Of a DNA stretch of 64,000 nucleotides, positions 8,740-17,418 are shown one piece after another (within the stretch, counting starts at the first letter, position 1; each line of letters begins with the position of its first letter). Source of the DNA: an uncultured beta proteobacterium (lineage in GTDB: Bacteria > Pseudomonadota > Gammaproteobacteria > Burkholderiales > Burkholderiaceae); assembly GCA_903826775.1 (NCBI GenBank), contig CAIKFU010000090.1, positions 1 to 64,000 on the forward strand, in the 5' to 3' direction. The position numbers and the translations under genes are program-made. The notes under the pieces are model-generated. The model was not told the DNA's origin and made no database searches. It was given only the letters and a program-made list of their open reading frames with translations.

Positions 8740-10677
8740 ATGCATCAGATTTTATTCAAAACTGCTTTGTCCAAAAAGAGCAGTAGCACGTTGTTATTGG
8801 CGCTTGCAATGGCCCTAGGTTTTGGTTTAAAACCGTTAACAGTAGTTGCTCAAAGCGCATCGTCGGTTTCGGTTTCCACTGCGAAAAATTCGTTTGACCC
8901 GGTAATCGTTACGGCAACTCGAAACAAGCAGGATGCAAATGATGTGCTTGCGGATTTTGTCTACATTGGCCCGGAGGAAATTTCGGAGGCGGGGCAAACC
9001 AGCATTACCGGATTACTGCAGCGCCAACGGGGCGTTCAGGTTTCCAGTAACGGCGGGGGCGGCAGTATTTCCAGCGTCTTCCTAAGGGGAGCCAACTCTG
9101 GCCAGACTCTTGTTTTGATTGATGGGATTCGCTCCCAATCCACCTTGTCGGGAGCGCCATCTTGGCAAGCAATCCCTTTGTCGATAGTCGACCACATTGA
9201 GATTGTCTTTGGTCCCCAAAGCAGTCTTTACGGTTCGGATGCCATTGGCGGCGTAGTGCAGATTTTTACGAAAACAGGCGATGGGCCGATGCAAGTTGGC
9301 GCTTCTGCTGGGTATGGTGGTTATGGAACCAGCATTGTTGAGGCCAGCATCTACGGATCGACTGGCGATGAGCAAAAAACCCGCTACGCCTTAAGTGCTA
9401 CGCAAGAGTTGTCGACCGGGTTTAACTCGATTGCCCCCAATAACCCCTCCATCAAGTATTACAACACCACCCAAAAAATGGGATACGTGCGCGATGGCAT
9501 GACGGGTAAACTCAGCCAGGAATGGGCCCAAGGGCAGGAGCTGGGTTTTCAGATGTTTGCTTCCCGCAACAATAGCCAGTACCCGGTCTACGATCCCACC
9601 AAAATTGTTGGTAACCAGATCAATGATGTGAGCACTTATGCCTTGTACAGCAAGAATCAAATCAATAGCATTTGGAATAGCTTGTTACAAATTTCCCAAT
9701 CCTACGATTTGGGGCAGGCCATCTACAACACGGGTAATCCGTATACGTCCGGTAATCCCGTAACCAACTCGAAGCAAAATATTTATACGTGGCAAAACGA
9801 CATCAATGTTGGGCCGGATTTGTTTCAGTTTGTGGCGGAACGCAAAACCGCTACGGTCAATGCTACTAGCGGCAGCCTCAATCAGGAGCAAGATACCAAT
9901 TCGGTAGGCGCTTCGTATCAGCTAAAGCGCGGATCCAATCTGGCCAACGTCAGTTTGCGCAACGACAGCATTACGGGGTACGGACCGCAGACTACGGGCG
10001 GCATTTCCTATGGGTATTTTTTCACCAAGGAGTGGCGTGCGAACATCAACTATGGGACGGGATTTAAGGCACCGTCTTTTTACGATTTGTACTATCCGCT
10101 GTACGGAGTAGCTAATCTCAAACCCGAGAAGAGTAAGAATACGGAAGCAGGCATTCATTACGAAACCAAGTTGTACGACATTAATTTGGTTGCCTACAAC
10201 AATTCGATAACCAACTTGATTCAATATACGTCTGGCGGATGCCCGGTGGGATACCCTTTTGGTTGCGCCAGTAATGTGGCTTCGGCAAAAATCACTGGCG
10301 TATCGCTTGGCGGGGTAACCCGATTGGGGGATTACACGCTGAAGGGATCGTTTGATCAGGAAAACCCGATTGATCAATCGACCGGTTATGTCCTGGCCAG
10401 ACGCGCCCGTCAGTTCGGTAACGTTGGTGTTGAATACAAGGCTCAAGCCATGACGGTTGGCGCGGAAGGAACATTTCAGGCTAGCCGCTATGACTATAGC
10501 AATACCGGATCCATGGGCGGGTACGGGATCTTTAATACCTATGCCAATTACGCATTCACAAAAGATTGGAGCATGTTTGGACGCTGGAACAACATGTTCA
10601 ACAAAAGCTATCAACTTAGCTATGGATACATGACGCCAGGATCGAACGTGTTTGTGGGGGTGCGGTATGCGATGTAA
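8740..10677 (+). CDS. btuB: TonB-dependent vitamin B12 receptor BtuB
   Basis: TonB box-like 'FDPVIVTATR', plug 'VFLRGANSGQTLVLIDGIRSQS', 'GPQSSLYGSDAIGGVVQIFTK', C-terminal beta-strand; behind the cobalamin riboswitch. Confidence 0.93.
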   Translation: MHQILFKTALSKKSSSTLLLALAMALGFGLKPLTVVAQSASSVSVSTAKNSFDPVIVTATRNKQDANDVLADFVYIGPEEISEAGQTSITGLLQRQRGVQVSSNGGGGSISSVFLRGANSGQTLVLIDGIRSQSTLSGAPSWQAIPLSIVDHIEIVFGPQSSLYGSDAIGGVVQIFTKTGDGPMQVGASAGYGGYGTSIVEASIYGSTGDEQKTRYALSATQELSTGFNSIAPNNPSIKYYNTTQKMGYVRDGMTGKLSQEWAQGQELGFQMFASRNNSQYPVYDPTKIVGNQINDVSTYALYSKNQINSIWNSLLQISQSYDLGQAIYNTGNPYTSGNPVTNSKQNIYTWQNDINVGPDLFQFVAERKTATVNATSGSLNQEQDTNSVGASYQLKRGSNLANVSLRNDSITGYGPQTTGGISYGYFFTKEWRANINYGTGFKAPSFYDLYYPLYGVANLKPEKSKNTEAGIHYETKLYDINLVAYNNSITNLIQYTSGGCPVGYPFGCASNVASAKITGVSLGGVTRLGDYTLKGSFDQENPIDQSTGYVLARRARQFGNVGVEYKAQAMTVGAEGTFQASRYDYSNTGSMGGYGIFNTYANYAFTKDWSMFGRWNNMFNKSYQLSYGYMTPGSNVFVGVRYAM

Positions 10678-10749
10678 TGGCTGCCGTCGATGGGCAGTCG
10701 CTATGACTGGGTAATAATGGGATGATCTTAACTATCAACTAATCCATCC

Positions 10750-11520
10750 ATGAGTACATTGGCTTACTGGCTGCTGCGAAGCGAGAATCAACTGCTCACC
10801 ACAATTAACGAGTCCGATGGAGAAGTTTTTCCGTGTGGACATGCCGTGGATTTTGGAACCCCACAGAGTGCTTTGCTGGTTGGTGCGTGGCGCGGGCTTC
10901 CGTGTTATGCGGCAGAGGTGGAGAGTATCCCCGAAGGAGTTGTCGGTGAACTGATGCCGGTACGCAGTTTGTTTAACCTCGTGGATGCGGAAACGGTACT
11001 GTTGGTCGGTCGTGCTGCGCACTTGTTGGATTGGAAGCGAAATCATCGCCATTGCGGAAGATGCGGGCTGCCAACCATCATGAAGGACAGTGAGTTCGTC
11101 ATGTCCTGCGAGGTTTGCAATCTGCTGGTGTATCCGAGGATATCCCCTGCGGTCATGGTTCTGATACGACGGGACGACGAGTTGCTGCTGGCGCGTAGCC
11201 ATCGCTTTAAACCGGGCATGTTCAGTGCCTTGGCCGGGTTTGTCGAAGCCGGTGAAACTTTGGAACAATGCGCGGTGCGCGAGGTACGCGAGGAAGTGGG
11301 TATTGAAATTGCAAACCTGCGCTATTTTAAGAGCCAGCCTTGGCCTTTTCCGGACTCCCTCATGTTGGCGTTTTTTGCCGACTATAAAGGCGGTACGATC
11401 CGGATTGATCCAACCGAGATCGAGGATGCCGGATGGTTTTCACGGAGTGCCCTGCCAATCCTTCCCGATCCCGTTAGTATTGCCCGCCAGTTGATTGAGG
11501 CCGCTTTAAAAAGTACCTAA
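10750..11520 (+). CDS. nudC: NAD(+) diphosphatase NudC (zinc-ribbon Nudix hydrolase)
   Basis: Zn ribbon 'HCGRCGLPTIMKDSEFVMSCEVC', Nudix box 'GFVEAGETLEQCAVREVREEVGI', downstream 'SQPWPFPDSLMLAF' motif. Confidence 0.95.
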   Translation: MSTLAYWLLRSENQLLTTINESDGEVFPCGHAVDFGTPQSALLVGAWRGLPCYAAEVESIPEGVVGELMPVRSLFNLVDAETVLLVGRAAHLLDWKRNHRHCGRCGLPTIMKDSEFVMSCEVCNLLVYPRISPAVMVLIRRDDELLLARSHRFKPGMFSALAGFVEAGETLEQCAVREVREEVGIEIANLRYFKSQPWPFPDSLMLAFFADYKGGTIRIDPTEIEDAGWFSRSALPILPDPVSIARQLIEAALKST

Positions 11521-11658
11521 TCCAAACCGGACCCGCCGCAATCGCCCAACATGAATCGATGCGGTTCCTGCGCAAAAGAGCACAATACTTTTTGCTTTAT
11601 GACAAATTGCTTGGTGAGCAGCTTGATATTATGGGGGTATAAGTAGCGTTAAAGGGCA

Positions 11659-13611
11659 TTGATGGTAATTACAGAGAAGCCGGATTTCTTCGAGTTTTCC
11701 GGTTCAAGCTCATCCCTAAAGGCCATGCGCAAATCTTTGGTCTTGGGCTTGGTTTTTGCCAATATCGTGATCTTTTTTCTGATCGGGTATTTGCAATACC
11801 AAACCAAGCAGCAGTTTGAAGTAAAAGCGACAGTGCTCTCTCAAAGCGTAGCGCTCTCCTTGGACCAAAGCGTCTCGAAAAGCATTGAAAAAATCGATTT
11901 TGCGTTAGTGGAGCTTCAAGGGGTAATCGAGAAGGACTTGGCCACGCAAAAGCATGTAAATGAAACAACACTCAATGCCTATCTCAATGCCTTCAAAGCG
12001 AAATTGCCGGAAGTCGAGAACTTCAGGGTGGTTGATGACAATGGGTTTTTTATCGCAGGGCAGGGCGTCGGCAATGGTTCGAGACTGAGGGTATCTGACC
12101 GGGACTATTTTATTTACCATCGCGCCCATGATCAAGGGGGGTTGTATGTTGGCAAACCGGTAATGGGTCGGTTGATCCACCGGATGGTGTTGGTTTTTTC
12201 CCGTCGTTTTAACCACCCCGATGGCAGTTTTGCCGGCGTAATTAATGCAATCGTCGAGACCGAGTATCTAAACGACCTCCTGGCAAAATTCGATGCCGGC
12301 CCAAATGGCCATATTTTTATCCGCGATACCGGCAAGTACGATGTGGTTGCCTCTAACGCCGGTAGGTTGGCTGCTCAGAAAAATGAAATGGGCAATTTGG
12401 AGATTTCTCAAGAACTGCGCAACCTGTTGGATGCGGGGGTGGTTGGGGGCACGATCGTGGTTTCCCAAAGTTCCGATGGACAGAATCGGACCATCAGTTT
12501 TCGCCGTTTGGTTGGCGCGCCAATGATCATCATTGTGGGGATTGCTACCGACGATTACCTGGACGGTTGGAAACAAAACCTCTATTGGTATATCGCCATC
12601 CTACTGGGATTTGTTTTTCTGACGTCCCTGTTCGGAATCTGGTTTTTGCGCCTCATCAATCGCACCGAGCGCTCCGAATCCGAACGGGAAGAGCTCGTGA
12701 ACGAGAAGGACATCATTTTAAATAGCCGCATCCTGGGAATTGCCAAACTGAAAGATCGCCGCTTTGTTTGGGTCAACACCACCTTTGCGGAGTCATTCGG
12801 TTATACGCCGTCGGAACTGATCGGCAAGACGACGCAAACCCTCTTTCCCACCATTGAAGGGTATATCGCATTTGGAGAGCAGTTTTATCCCGTCATGCAA
12901 AGGGGGGAGACGGTGCGAACGCAGTATCAGTTCATACATCGAAACGGGACGCTGCGCTGGTACGAACTCACCGGTGCATATCTGGATTCTCGCAGGGAGG
13001 AATCCTTGTGGGTTTTTTCCGACATCAGCGAACGCAAAGCGCTCGAAGAACAGGTTCAGCACCTAGCCTTCTACGACACCTTGACGGATTTGCCAAATCG
13101 GCGCTTGTTGAGTGATCGCTTGCAGCAGACACTCGTCAGCAACCGCCGTAGCCGCCGCCATGGCGCCTTGCTGTTCATCGATTTGGATAATTTCAAGCCG
13201 CTGAACGATACCTTTGGCCACGACATGGGAGACCTTCTGCTCATCGAGGTCGGCGAGCGATTGAAAAAATGCGTGCGCGAAATGGATACGGTTGCGCGCA
13301 TTGGCGGGGATGAATTCGTGGTGTTGGTTTCCGAACTCGAGATGAATCTGCATCTGGCAATCGGGCATGCCAAAGCGATTGCCGACAAGATCCGCAGGGT
13401 CTTGCATGCGCCCTACCTGATCGCCAACCACACGGCGAAAGAAAATCCCTTTATCGAGTACAACTGTTCCGCTAGCATCGGGATTGATTTATTTTCCTAC
13501 AATGAAACGAGCCAGGAGGATATCTTCCACCGTGCCGACGAGGCGATGTATGCCGCGAAGGCGGCCGGTAGGAATACGGTGCGGATATACGGCGAAAAAC
13601 CGGAGGATTGA
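11659..13611 (+). CDS. Membrane sensor diguanylate cyclase (Cache-like periplasmic domain, PAS, GGDEF)
   Basis: Two TM segments flanking a periplasmic sensor ('VSDRDYFIYHRAHDQGGLYVGKPVMGR'), PAS/PAC 'FSDISERKALEEQ', 'RIGGDEFVVLV'. Confidence 0.93.
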   Translation: MMVITEKPDFFEFSGSSSSLKAMRKSLVLGLVFANIVIFFLIGYLQYQTKQQFEVKATVLSQSVALSLDQSVSKSIEKIDFALVELQGVIEKDLATQKHVNETTLNAYLNAFKAKLPEVENFRVVDDNGFFIAGQGVGNGSRLRVSDRDYFIYHRAHDQGGLYVGKPVMGRLIHRMVLVFSRRFNHPDGSFAGVINAIVETEYLNDLLAKFDAGPNGHIFIRDTGKYDVVASNAGRLAAQKNEMGNLEISQELRNLLDAGVVGGTIVVSQSSDGQNRTISFRRLVGAPMIIIVGIATDDYLDGWKQNLYWYIAILLGFVFLTSLFGIWFLRLINRTERSESEREELVNEKDIILNSRILGIAKLKDRRFVWVNTTFAESFGYTPSELIGKTTQTLFPTIEGYIAFGEQFYPVMQRGETVRTQYQFIHRNGTLRWYELTGAYLDSRREESLWVFSDISERKALEEQVQHLAFYDTLTDLPNRRLLSDRLQQTLVSNRRSRRHGALLFIDLDNFKPLNDTFGHDMGDLLLIEVGERLKKCVREMDTVARIGGDEFVVLVSELEMNLHLAIGHAKAIADKIRRVLHAPYLIANHTAKENPFIEYNCSASIGIDLFSYNETSQEDIFHRADEAMYAAKAAGRNTVRIYGEKPED

Positions 13612-13655
13612 TCGCTGTACCAGGCTTGCTAACGCCCCGTAGCGATCGTTGCACC

Positions 13656-14411
13656 CTAGAACTCGTATTCCAATTGCATGCGCACCGTGTTCTTGGGGGA
13701 TGCCGCGGTCGTTCCCCACAGGTACGCCAGGTTGTAGGCAATCGCCTGCCTTGGACCCACTTTGGTTTTGCCAAAGAGCGCCGGTCCCGCGCTCGTTTGC
13801 TGTTGCCCATTGGGGTCCCAGTGGCGAATCTGCCCGAGCCACGAATACAGTTGCGCACCCAGTTCAAGCTGCGGGTGCAGGCGGTATTTCACCTGCCCCT
13901 GGTAGCCCAAGAACGTCCCCTGATTTTCCGTGCCTTGGTAGTGGCCTTGCACCAGGACGTTGAGGTTCGCCTGCCACTTGCGCCAGTCGCTTTGCAACAG
14001 CAAGCCGTACTTCAGCTCATACCCTTCGTTGCGATTTTGCGGGCGCTCGAGCTCAATGAGTAGGCCAACATCAACGGGGTATTTCCCGGTGTCGGTCAGT
14101 TGGAACTTGTTTTCCCATTCGATCGCGTCGAATGTGGCGACGTTGCCGTCCCACGCCGCCTTGCCGTAGAGTTCGGTGAACCACCAGGAGTTCACGCCGT
14201 AGCCAAAACCCACCGATGCCCCCGATTGTTTGGAGTCGTCGCTAGCTTTCGGCGTTTGGGTTCCAAATTTAGTGTCGATCTCCCGTTCGCCTTCCTCGAC
14301 GATCGGGCTGAAGACGTAATCGGCGGGACCGCTCAGGTATTCGGCGGCGTGCGAGAAGGTTGCGCAGAGCAGTGCGCAGGAGACGAGCATGCGTTTGAGT
14401 TGGGTTGGCAT
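13656..14411 (-). CDS. Exported outer-membrane-protein-like hypothetical
   Basis: Signal peptide 'MPTQLKRMLVSCALLCATFSHA', alternating beta-strand pattern, C-terminal 'NTVRMQLEYEF' ending in Phe. Confidence 0.75.
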   Translation of the reverse strand: MPTQLKRMLVSCALLCATFSHAAEYLSGPADYVFSPIVEEGEREIDTKFGTQTPKASDDSKQSGASVGFGYGVNSWWFTELYGKAAWDGNVATFDAIEWENKFQLTDTGKYPVDVGLLIELERPQNRNEGYELKYGLLLQSDWRKWQANLNVLVQGHYQGTENQGTFLGYQGQVKYRLHPQLELGAQLYSWLGQIRHWDPNGQQQTSAGPALFGKTKVGPRQAIAYNLAYLWGTTAASPKNTVRMQLEYEF

Positions 14412-14419
14412 GGTAATCC

Positions 14420-14770
14420 TTACTTAACGATGACCACGCCTTGGGCGGTATTCGGACTAAATTCCCCTTCGAACCGATAGCGGCCTGCTGGCAGAGGGCC
14501 GATATAGACGACGGCGCTGCTGTTGGCGTGGACCAGCACTTCGCGATGCAGGTCAAAGCTGTCGAATTCCTCGGGGGTATCGTCCTGGTTTTCGATCAGC
14601 AGTTTGACTTTGGTGTCGGCCGGGATTTCCAATTGGTCGGGAGTAAACCGGCCGCGGATGATGGCAATCGTGATCACCGGATTTTCCGCATGGGTCATCG
14701 TAGGTAGACCGATCAGCATGGCCAAGAGGAAATGGTGAAGGGTTAATCGCAAAATCGTCTGCATGAACAT
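14420..14770 (-). CDS. Periplasmic cupredoxin-like protein (EfeO/FtrB-type cupredoxin domain)
   Basis: Signal peptide, then 'ITIAIIRGRFTPDQLEIPADTKVKLLIENQDDTPEEFDSFDLHREVLVHANSSAVVYIGPLPAGRYRFEGEF', a cupredoxin_1-like pattern; behind Fur boxes. Confidence 0.78.
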   Translation of the reverse strand: MFMQTILRLTLHHFLLAMLIGLPTMTHAENPVITIAIIRGRFTPDQLEIPADTKVKLLIENQDDTPEEFDSFDLHREVLVHANSSAVVYIGPLPAGRYRFEGEFSPNTAQGVVIVK

Positions 14771-14780
14771 GCCTTTTATA

Positions 14781-14829
14781 AATAAGAATGATTCTCATTA
14801 TATAGTTATTGAGAATCATTCTCAATAAT
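14781..14829 (-). promoter_or_regulatory. Tandem Fur boxes upstream of the cupredoxin/OMP pair
   Basis: 'ATAAGAATGATTCTCATTAT' and 'ATTGAGAATCATTCTCAATAA', two adjacent palindromes closely matching the Fur consensus (GATAATGATAATCATTATC). Confidence 0.88.
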
Positions 14830-15055
14830 AAAAACTCGGCAATGGTAAGGGGTATTTTTCGTATAAATCACTATTTTTTTTAGTTTTAATTAATAAAAAA
14901 TGATAATTTATGAAAAAGTGCAAAATAAATTGAATAGTGATCATCTAGTGTTGCAAAGCGTCAGGTGCGATTGCTGCTGGTGAATTACGCAAGTTGGAGC
15001 GGTCAGGCACTGCAATTGGTCAGTGGATTTGAATACTGGGGGGTTTGAATACAGC

Positions 15056-15628
15056 ATGGCAATCAAACGCGTCTGGAGCCGGTTGGTTTTTCTGTTGCTG
15101 GTCATGTTCGCAATGGCCATGAGCGGGACTGCTCGCGCACAAAACTCATACGAAATCACGGCCACCGGAATCCATTTTACGAATGGACCGGCTGGCGTTG
15201 AAAGCCAGAACAACGCTTTTATTTCCATCGTCTACACCACCAACGCATTGGGAATCATCGATAGCGTTCAAAGCATTCTGTACAACGGTATTGCGGCGAC
15301 GAACCTCAGCGTGGCTTTTTCCGGATTGTCCGGAAATACACCCAATTTTTCATTTTCACCCAGCCAGGGCGGTTTGCAAAAATACGGAACCTATGAAGTG
15401 TTCGGGCAATTTAATACCAACAACAATTACCTCGGTGTGGGTACCAATTTTTTCAATTACCATTCGGTCAACCAATCCACCGGTTTTACTTCTACCATGT
15501 CGGTAGTGGCCGCTCCCGAAATCGATGGCGGCTTACTGCCCATCGGCGTATTTTTGGGGTTGGCAATCGTGCCGGTATTTATGGGCCATGCACGAAGAAT
15601 CCCACAGCGCGAGCGGACCCGGGCATGA
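15056..15628 (+). CDS. Secreted protein with PEID-type C-terminal sorting signal
   Basis: N-terminal signal 'LVFLLLVMFAMAMSGTARAQ'; C-terminus 'APEIDGGLLPIGVFLGLAIVPVFMGHARRIPQRERTRA' = motif + TM + basic tail. Internal ATG at 15056 preferred. Confidence 0.75.
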   Translation: MAIKRVWSRLVFLLLVMFAMAMSGTARAQNSYEITATGIHFTNGPAGVESQNNAFISIVYTTNALGIIDSVQSILYNGIAATNLSVAFSGLSGNTPNFSFSPSQGGLQKYGTYEVFGQFNTNNNYLGVGTNFFNYHSVNQSTGFTSTMSVVAAPEIDGGLLPIGVFLGLAIVPVFMGHARRIPQRERTRA

Positions 15629-15747
15629 ACCGCATCGCTATACATGCGCATGCAGGCAACTTGGGATATTGCTTGGCTGGAAAACTGCCTACTTCCATCA
15701 CGGGATCGGCGATCAAAGTTTGCCGATCAAAATGGATTAAACCTCAA

Positions 15748-15921
15748 CTACTTGAGGTCTTTGTTCCAATTGCGACCCTGAAAGATTGATTTGGGCATAT
15801 CCGCTTCCAATCCCTCCACCACCACCAATTTTTCTTTACTGGCGGATTTGGTCTTACCGGAATTCTTTTTGGCGGGTTCGATCCGCACTTCCAATACTGC
15901 GTTGTCTTGTGTCGTCTTCAT
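15748..15921 (-). CDS. Small Lys-rich hypothetical protein (57 aa), below the ORF-track cutoff
   Basis: Reverse-strand ORF MKTTQDNAVLEVRIEPAKKNSGKTKSASKEKLVVVEGLEADMPKSIFQGRNWNKDLK; coding-like composition in an otherwise empty gap. Confidence 0.5.
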   Translation of the reverse strand: MKTTQDNAVLEVRIEPAKKNSGKTKSASKEKLVVVEGLEADMPKSIFQGRNWNKDLK

Positions 15922-16186
15922 GTTTCCATTTTAACAATTTTGATGAAAATTTGCTACCCCTCCCATTCTGTGTCGGCAAACGTTGCTGGGGATAGGCTGG
16001 GGTTTGTATTCATTTTGTTTAGGGTGCATGCCAGTGCGTTATTTCGAGAGCGATCGACCTCTTTACAAAGGTTTTTACAGGATAAAAAATGCGATACCTC
16101 AGGAAAATACCTGGGTTTGCGGGCTTATAATTTAAACAGGAAGAACCCATTCTTCACGGGTGTTTCCGATCCAAGGGGGTGTGTAA

Positions 16187-16831
16187 ATGTATGAAACCAA
16201 AGACAACAACTATTTTTCATTTGTGCGCAAGGATATTGCTCCACTCTTGCCTTCCCAAAGTGCCGAGGTGCTGGAATTAGGTTGTGGCGCAGGTGGGACG
16301 TTGGGTTGGCTCAAGGCGGAAGGGTATGCCGGGCATACGACGGGAATGGAGTTGTGCGCTGAGCCGGCGGCAATTGCCAGAACGCGGGTAGACAAGGTGT
16401 TCGAAGGCGATGTCAATGCCACGATGGGGCAGTTGCCTTTGGAGGGTTTTGATTTGGTGCTGTGCTTGGATGTGCTCGAACACTTGGTGGATCCATGGGA
16501 GACCGTCAAGCGCCTCTACGGGTTGATGCGAACCGGTGGTACCTTAATTGTCAGTTTGCCAAATATTCAACATTACAAAGTCGTGCTGCCGCTATTGCTC
16601 AAGGGTACCTGGCAATACAAGGAGGATGGGATTATGGATCGCACCCATCTGCGGTTTTTTTCTAGACAAAGCGCTAGCGAGATGCTGACGAATGCCGGGT
16701 TTAAGATTAGCGATTGCATTGATTCGGGCTACAACTCCAGACGCATATTCAAGTTTTGGAAATTTTTGCTATCCCATACATCGATGCGCGATTTGACGGC
16801 GAGCCAATTCGTGTTCCGCGCTGAAAAATAA
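16187..16831 (+). CDS. Class I SAM-dependent methyltransferase
   Basis: 'VLELGCGAGGTLGWLKAEGY', 'DLVLCLDVLEHLVDPWETVKRLYGLMRTGGTLIVSLPNIQH'. Confidence 0.92.
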   Translation: MYETKDNNYFSFVRKDIAPLLPSQSAEVLELGCGAGGTLGWLKAEGYAGHTTGMELCAEPAAIARTRVDKVFEGDVNATMGQLPLEGFDLVLCLDVLEHLVDPWETVKRLYGLMRTGGTLIVSLPNIQHYKVVLPLLLKGTWQYKEDGIMDRTHLRFFSRQSASEMLTNAGFKISDCIDSGYNSRRIFKFWKFLLSHTSMRDLTASQFVFRAEK

Positions 16832-16931
16832 TCCGCCCAATTGGGTCATTTTTTTGAAGATGCATTAAAACCAATCCGATTGCTTGGCAAGAACGATCGA
16901 TTGGTTTTGAGTTCTAAAAAGGAACCTCGTC

Positions 16932-17264
16932 ATGACGCTTGGACAAGCAATTAGCACCTGTTTTTCAAAGTATGCCGACTTTAACGGCAGGGCCGGAAGA
17001 AGCGAGTATTGGTGGTTTGCACTTTTTGTCGCCCTTTTTACGACCGCTGCCGCCTTGATTAACGATACGGCCTATGGATTAAGCCTTCTCGCCATTCTCC
17101 TTCCTCACAATGCTGTTGCCGTAAGGCGTTTGCACGATATTGATAAAAGTGGATGGTGGCTGTTGTTAATGGTCGTGCCGCTTGTCAATCTCATACTGAT
17201 TTACTGGTATTGCCAAACCGGGAGTGACGTTGGCAATCGATTTGGAGATCCGGTAATCCACTAA
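16932..17264 (+). CDS. DUF805 family membrane protein
   Basis: 'FNGRAGRSEYWWFALFV', 'AVAVRRLHDIDKSGWWLLLMVVPLVNLI'. Confidence 0.92.
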   Translation: MTLGQAISTCFSKYADFNGRAGRSEYWWFALFVALFTTAAALINDTAYGLSLLAILLPHNAVAVRRLHDIDKSGWWLLLMVVPLVNLILIYWYCQTGSDVGNRFGDPVIH

Positions 17265-17418
17265 TTGGCGAGACGGGTTTTGAGTCTAGCAAAGTAAGTT
17301 GCCCTCTAGAAAAGATCACTGTAGGGGTGCACAAACAGCGAACTCAATAAGGCAATGCGTATTGCCTGCGGTATGATCATTCCAAGATCCCTAACCACAA
17401 TATTCATGCGGCATTCAA

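Noticed and set aside
9922-10614. 230-aa ORF antisense to btuB
   Set aside because: Entirely inside a confidently coding TonB receptor; no recognisable family motifs, so likely a codon-composition shadow ORF.
13608-14480. Plus-strand ORFs (151, 104, 126 aa) over the OMP/cupredoxin genes
   Set aside because: Antisense shadows of genes with clear leaders and shared Fur boxes on the minus strand.
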